From NCBI RefSeq assembly GCF_001295975.1, contig NZ_LJHU01000077.1, forward strand, positions 1-64,000: a stretch of DNA of 64,000 nucleotides, given 5' to 3'. The stretch is from Brevundimonas sp. AAP58 (lineage in GTDB: Bacteria > Pseudomonadota > Alphaproteobacteria > Caulobacterales > Caulobacteraceae). Every line of letters begins with the position of its first letter. Position 1 is the stretch's first letter. The translations under genes and the position numbers were made by a program. The notes below the pieces were generated by a model that was not told the origin of the DNA, ran no database searches, and was given only the letters and a program-made list of their open reading frames with translations. Positions 62,228 through 64,000 of the stretch are shown piece by piece.

Positions 62228-63097
62228 TTAGGACTGCGGCTCTTCGGTTTCGGTGGTGTCGTCCTGCTGACCGTCCGTGGGGTTCGGAACGGGCGGCGAG
62301 GCGACGGTCTCGACCGAGGTCGCGACTTCACCGTTCGGAGCCTTGATCGCGGCATCCACGCCAGCCGCGGCCTGCGGAGCCGGGTTGGTCGACGGCGGGG
62401 CGACTTCGCCCGCGTCCATGTCGCCCTGCATGCCATCGTCGGTCATGGTGGCGTCGTCAGCCGGGGCGACCGGCTCGACCTCATCCGAGACCGGCGGCGT
62501 CGCCTCCTCTTCCGCGTCACCCGTCGCGACAAGCGACTGGGCCGGGTTCAGGACGCGGTCGATAACGAAAATCGCGCCATTGCCGGCGTCGATATCGGCC
62601 TGGGTCACGGTCGCGGCGTCGACCTTGATCGCGTCGCCGGTACCGTCCAGCTGGACCTGGGTGCGGGCGGCCGTCTCGACGCCACCCAGCGCGCCCTCGA
62701 TCTGGCTCGAGTTCACGTCGGCGACGATCACGTGATAGAGCAGCAGCTGACGCAGTTCATTGACGTTGGCCGGGTCCAGCAGGCGTGTGCGCTCCGCTTC
62801 CGGCAGGGCCGCGAAGGCCGCGTCCGTCGGGGCGAAGATCGACACCGCGGGCTGGGTGCGCAGGGTCTCCGTCAATTGGGCGGCGTCCAGCGCCGACAGC
62901 AGGGTCGAGAACTCGCCGCGCTCACGCAGCACATCGACGACCGTGTTGGTCGACGCCGGGGTCTGGGCCTGGGCCGAGGCTTCGGCAGCGGGCTGGGCCG
63001 GAGCCGGCTGGGCGGGCGAGGCGTCCTGGGCGAAGGCGGGGCCCGCGCCGAACAGGGCGATGGCAGCGGTGGCAGTCAGCAGTCGAGTGCGAAGCAT
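62228..63097 (-). CDS. Exported fasciclin (FAS1) domain protein
   Basis: 289 residues from ATG 63097. Signal peptide to AFAQ (about residue 24), then an Ala/Pro/Gln linker. One FAS1 domain (about 50-190) shows TVVDVLRERGEFSTLLSALD, the H1 box SIFAPTDAAFAAL, LLLYHVIV, and the H2-like NGAIFVIDRVL. The C-terminal 95 residues are acidic and Pro/Thr-rich, probably disordered. FAS1 proteins mediate adhesion or surface interactions; the ligand is unknown. Stand-alone gene with its own terminator. Confidence 0.92.
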   Translation of the reverse strand: MLRTRLLTATAAIALFGAGPAFAQDASPAQPAPAQPAAEASAQAQTPASTNTVVDVLRERGEFSTLLSALDAAQLTETLRTQPAVSIFAPTDAAFAALPEAERTRLLDPANVNELRQLLLYHVIVADVNSSQIEGALGGVETAARTQVQLDGTGDAIKVDAATVTQADIDAGNGAIFVIDRVLNPAQSLVATGDAEEEATPPVSDEVEPVAPADDATMTDDGMQGDMDAGEVAPPSTNPAPQAAAGVDAAIKAPNGEVATSVETVASPPVPNPTDGQQDDTTETEEPQS

Positions 63098-63320
63098 GAC
63101 AGTATCCTTTTCAATGCTGCACGGACCGCCGGGGAGGAAAGGCTTCGCGGTCCGTTACTCAGTTTTACAGGGCCAACAAGACCTGTCGGCCACGGCCGGT
63201 TCCACTGATGAGCATCATTTCGGAAACTAAGGCAGAGCTCAGGATAATCTCTGGGCAATCCCGACTAGATTGCCGGATTGATGCCCCGTGATGGCCGCAA
63301 TCTCAAGCGTTGCCATTGAC

Positions 63321-64000
63321 CTAGCCGAGAATGCCCGGGGTGATCCACCAGCCAGGGTATTGGGCCTTGAGGCGGAGAGCGGCTTCCTGAGCTTCCGCTG
63401 ACGATCCAAAGAGGCCGAACACGGTCGCGCCGGACCCACTCATGCGCGCCAGCATCAACCCCTCACTCTCGCGCAGCGCGGCCAGCGCGCGTTCAATCTC
63501 TGGCTGAAGGGCGATCGCGGGCACCTCGAGGTCGTTCCTCTGGGACGTCAGCCATGCCACCACGTCGGGCGGATTCCAGTGGGTCGGATCCGATGGCCTG
63601 TCGGCTTGCCCCGCTCCGCCCGCATCATAGGCCCGATAGACCGCGCCCGTCGGCGAGGGAACGCCGGGGTTGACCAGAAGGACAGGCAGCCTCGCCATGT
63701 TCGGCGCATCGGTCAGGACATCGCCGATCCCCTCGGCCCGGGCCGTGCGGGCGCGCAGGCACATGGGACCGTCCGCGCCGATCACGCGGGAGATCTCCGA
63801 CAGGGCGGCCTCGTCCATGCCCAGCGACAGGGCGCGGTTGGCCAGACGCAGGGCGGCGGCGGCATCCGACGAGCCTCCGCCCAGCCCGGCCGCGATCGGC
63901 AAACGCTTGTCCAACGTCACGGCAAGCGGCGGCTCGCCAATGCCGGCTGCGTCGCCCAGGGCCCGCAGCGCCCGCAGGACCAGATTGTCCCCCTCCCCGG
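63321..64000 (-). CDS. ispE: 4-diphosphocytidyl-2-C-methyl-D-erythritol kinase, 5' part outside window
   Basis: The frame stays open to the window end, so the N-terminal part is missing. The visible 226 residues include DNLVLRAL, the GHMP ATP-binding motif LPIAAGLGGGSSDAAAAL, and the C-terminal GHMP segment LARMSGSGATVFGLF. It phosphorylates CDP-methylerythritol in the non-mevalonate isoprenoid pathway. The gap of 223 bp to the fasciclin gene holds nothing I recognise. Confidence 0.95.
   Translation of the reverse strand, partial: GEGDNLVLRALRALGDAAGIGEPPLAVTLDKRLPIAAGLGGGSSDAAAALRLANRALSLGMDEAALSEISRVIGADGPMCLRARTARAEGIGDVLTDAPNMARLPVLLVNPGVPSPTGAVYRAYDAGGAGQADRPSDPTHWNPPDVVAWLTSQRNDLEVPAIALQPEIERALAALRESEGLMLARMSGSGATVFGLFGSSAEAQEAALRLKAQYPGWWITPGILG

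Overview
This 64 kb window is high-GC, densely packed chromosomal DNA, and its gene content and style fit an alphaproteobacterium of the Caulobacterales, most likely Brevundimonas or a close relative. The clues are a maltodextrin-type TonB receptor next to SusA/SusB-like enzymes, a TorF porin beside amtB, frequent TTG/GTG starts and 1-4 nt stop/start overlaps. The genus is inferred, not proven. No rRNA, tRNA, CRISPR array, phage or classical transposase was seen.

Layout. (1) 1-3647: the end of an envelope locus, a DUF4175-like protein (5' end outside the window) coupled to a membrane protein. (2) 3724-8848: six genes in one tightly overlapping operon (NAD-epimerase-like, TIM-barrel isomerase, two GT2 glycosyltransferases, a flavoprotein, GtrA), probably a lipid-linked sugar or surface-glycan modification pathway. 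(3) 8948-13031: UDP-glucose dehydrogenase with a TTG-started nucleotide-sugar epimerase, a divergent WecG/TagA transferase and a metallophosphatase. (4) 13063-31484: sugar catabolism. A GH3 beta-glucosidase and an MFS sugar transporter share one operator type. A TonB receptor, GH13 amylase, GH13 alpha-glucosidase, LacI regulator, GH97, second MFS, esterase and GH15 lipoprotein share another. Together they would import and hydrolyse alpha-glucans to glucose. (5) 31662-51114: nitrogen and branched-chain amino acids. TorF porin, amtB, an eight-gene ilvDCGM-leuACDB operon read from a leader peptide and attenuator, a second amtB, then gltB and gltD. (6) 51221-57933: a tripartite RND efflux operon with a divergent TetR regulator and palindromic operators. 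(7) 58338-64000: glyS, a DUF559 nuclease-like gene, glyQ, a fasciclin protein, and the 3' part of ispE.

The most unusual signal is in region 7. The DUF559 gene lies between glyQ and glyS inside a pair of nearly identical ~45 bp inverted repeats. A short internally deleted relative of the same element, with a 46 bp end matching at 44 positions, sits in frame inside the glyS coding sequence. It looks like an autonomous element and its miniature derivative in one locus. Other inverted doublets of short palindromic repeats (REPIN-like) lie at 31.5 kb, 44.9 kb and 49.6 kb, with a solitary degenerate copy near 57.96 kb. A second theme is regulation of the branched-chain operon: it has a leader peptide plus terminator, and its LeuA lacks the usual C-terminal leucine-sensing domain.
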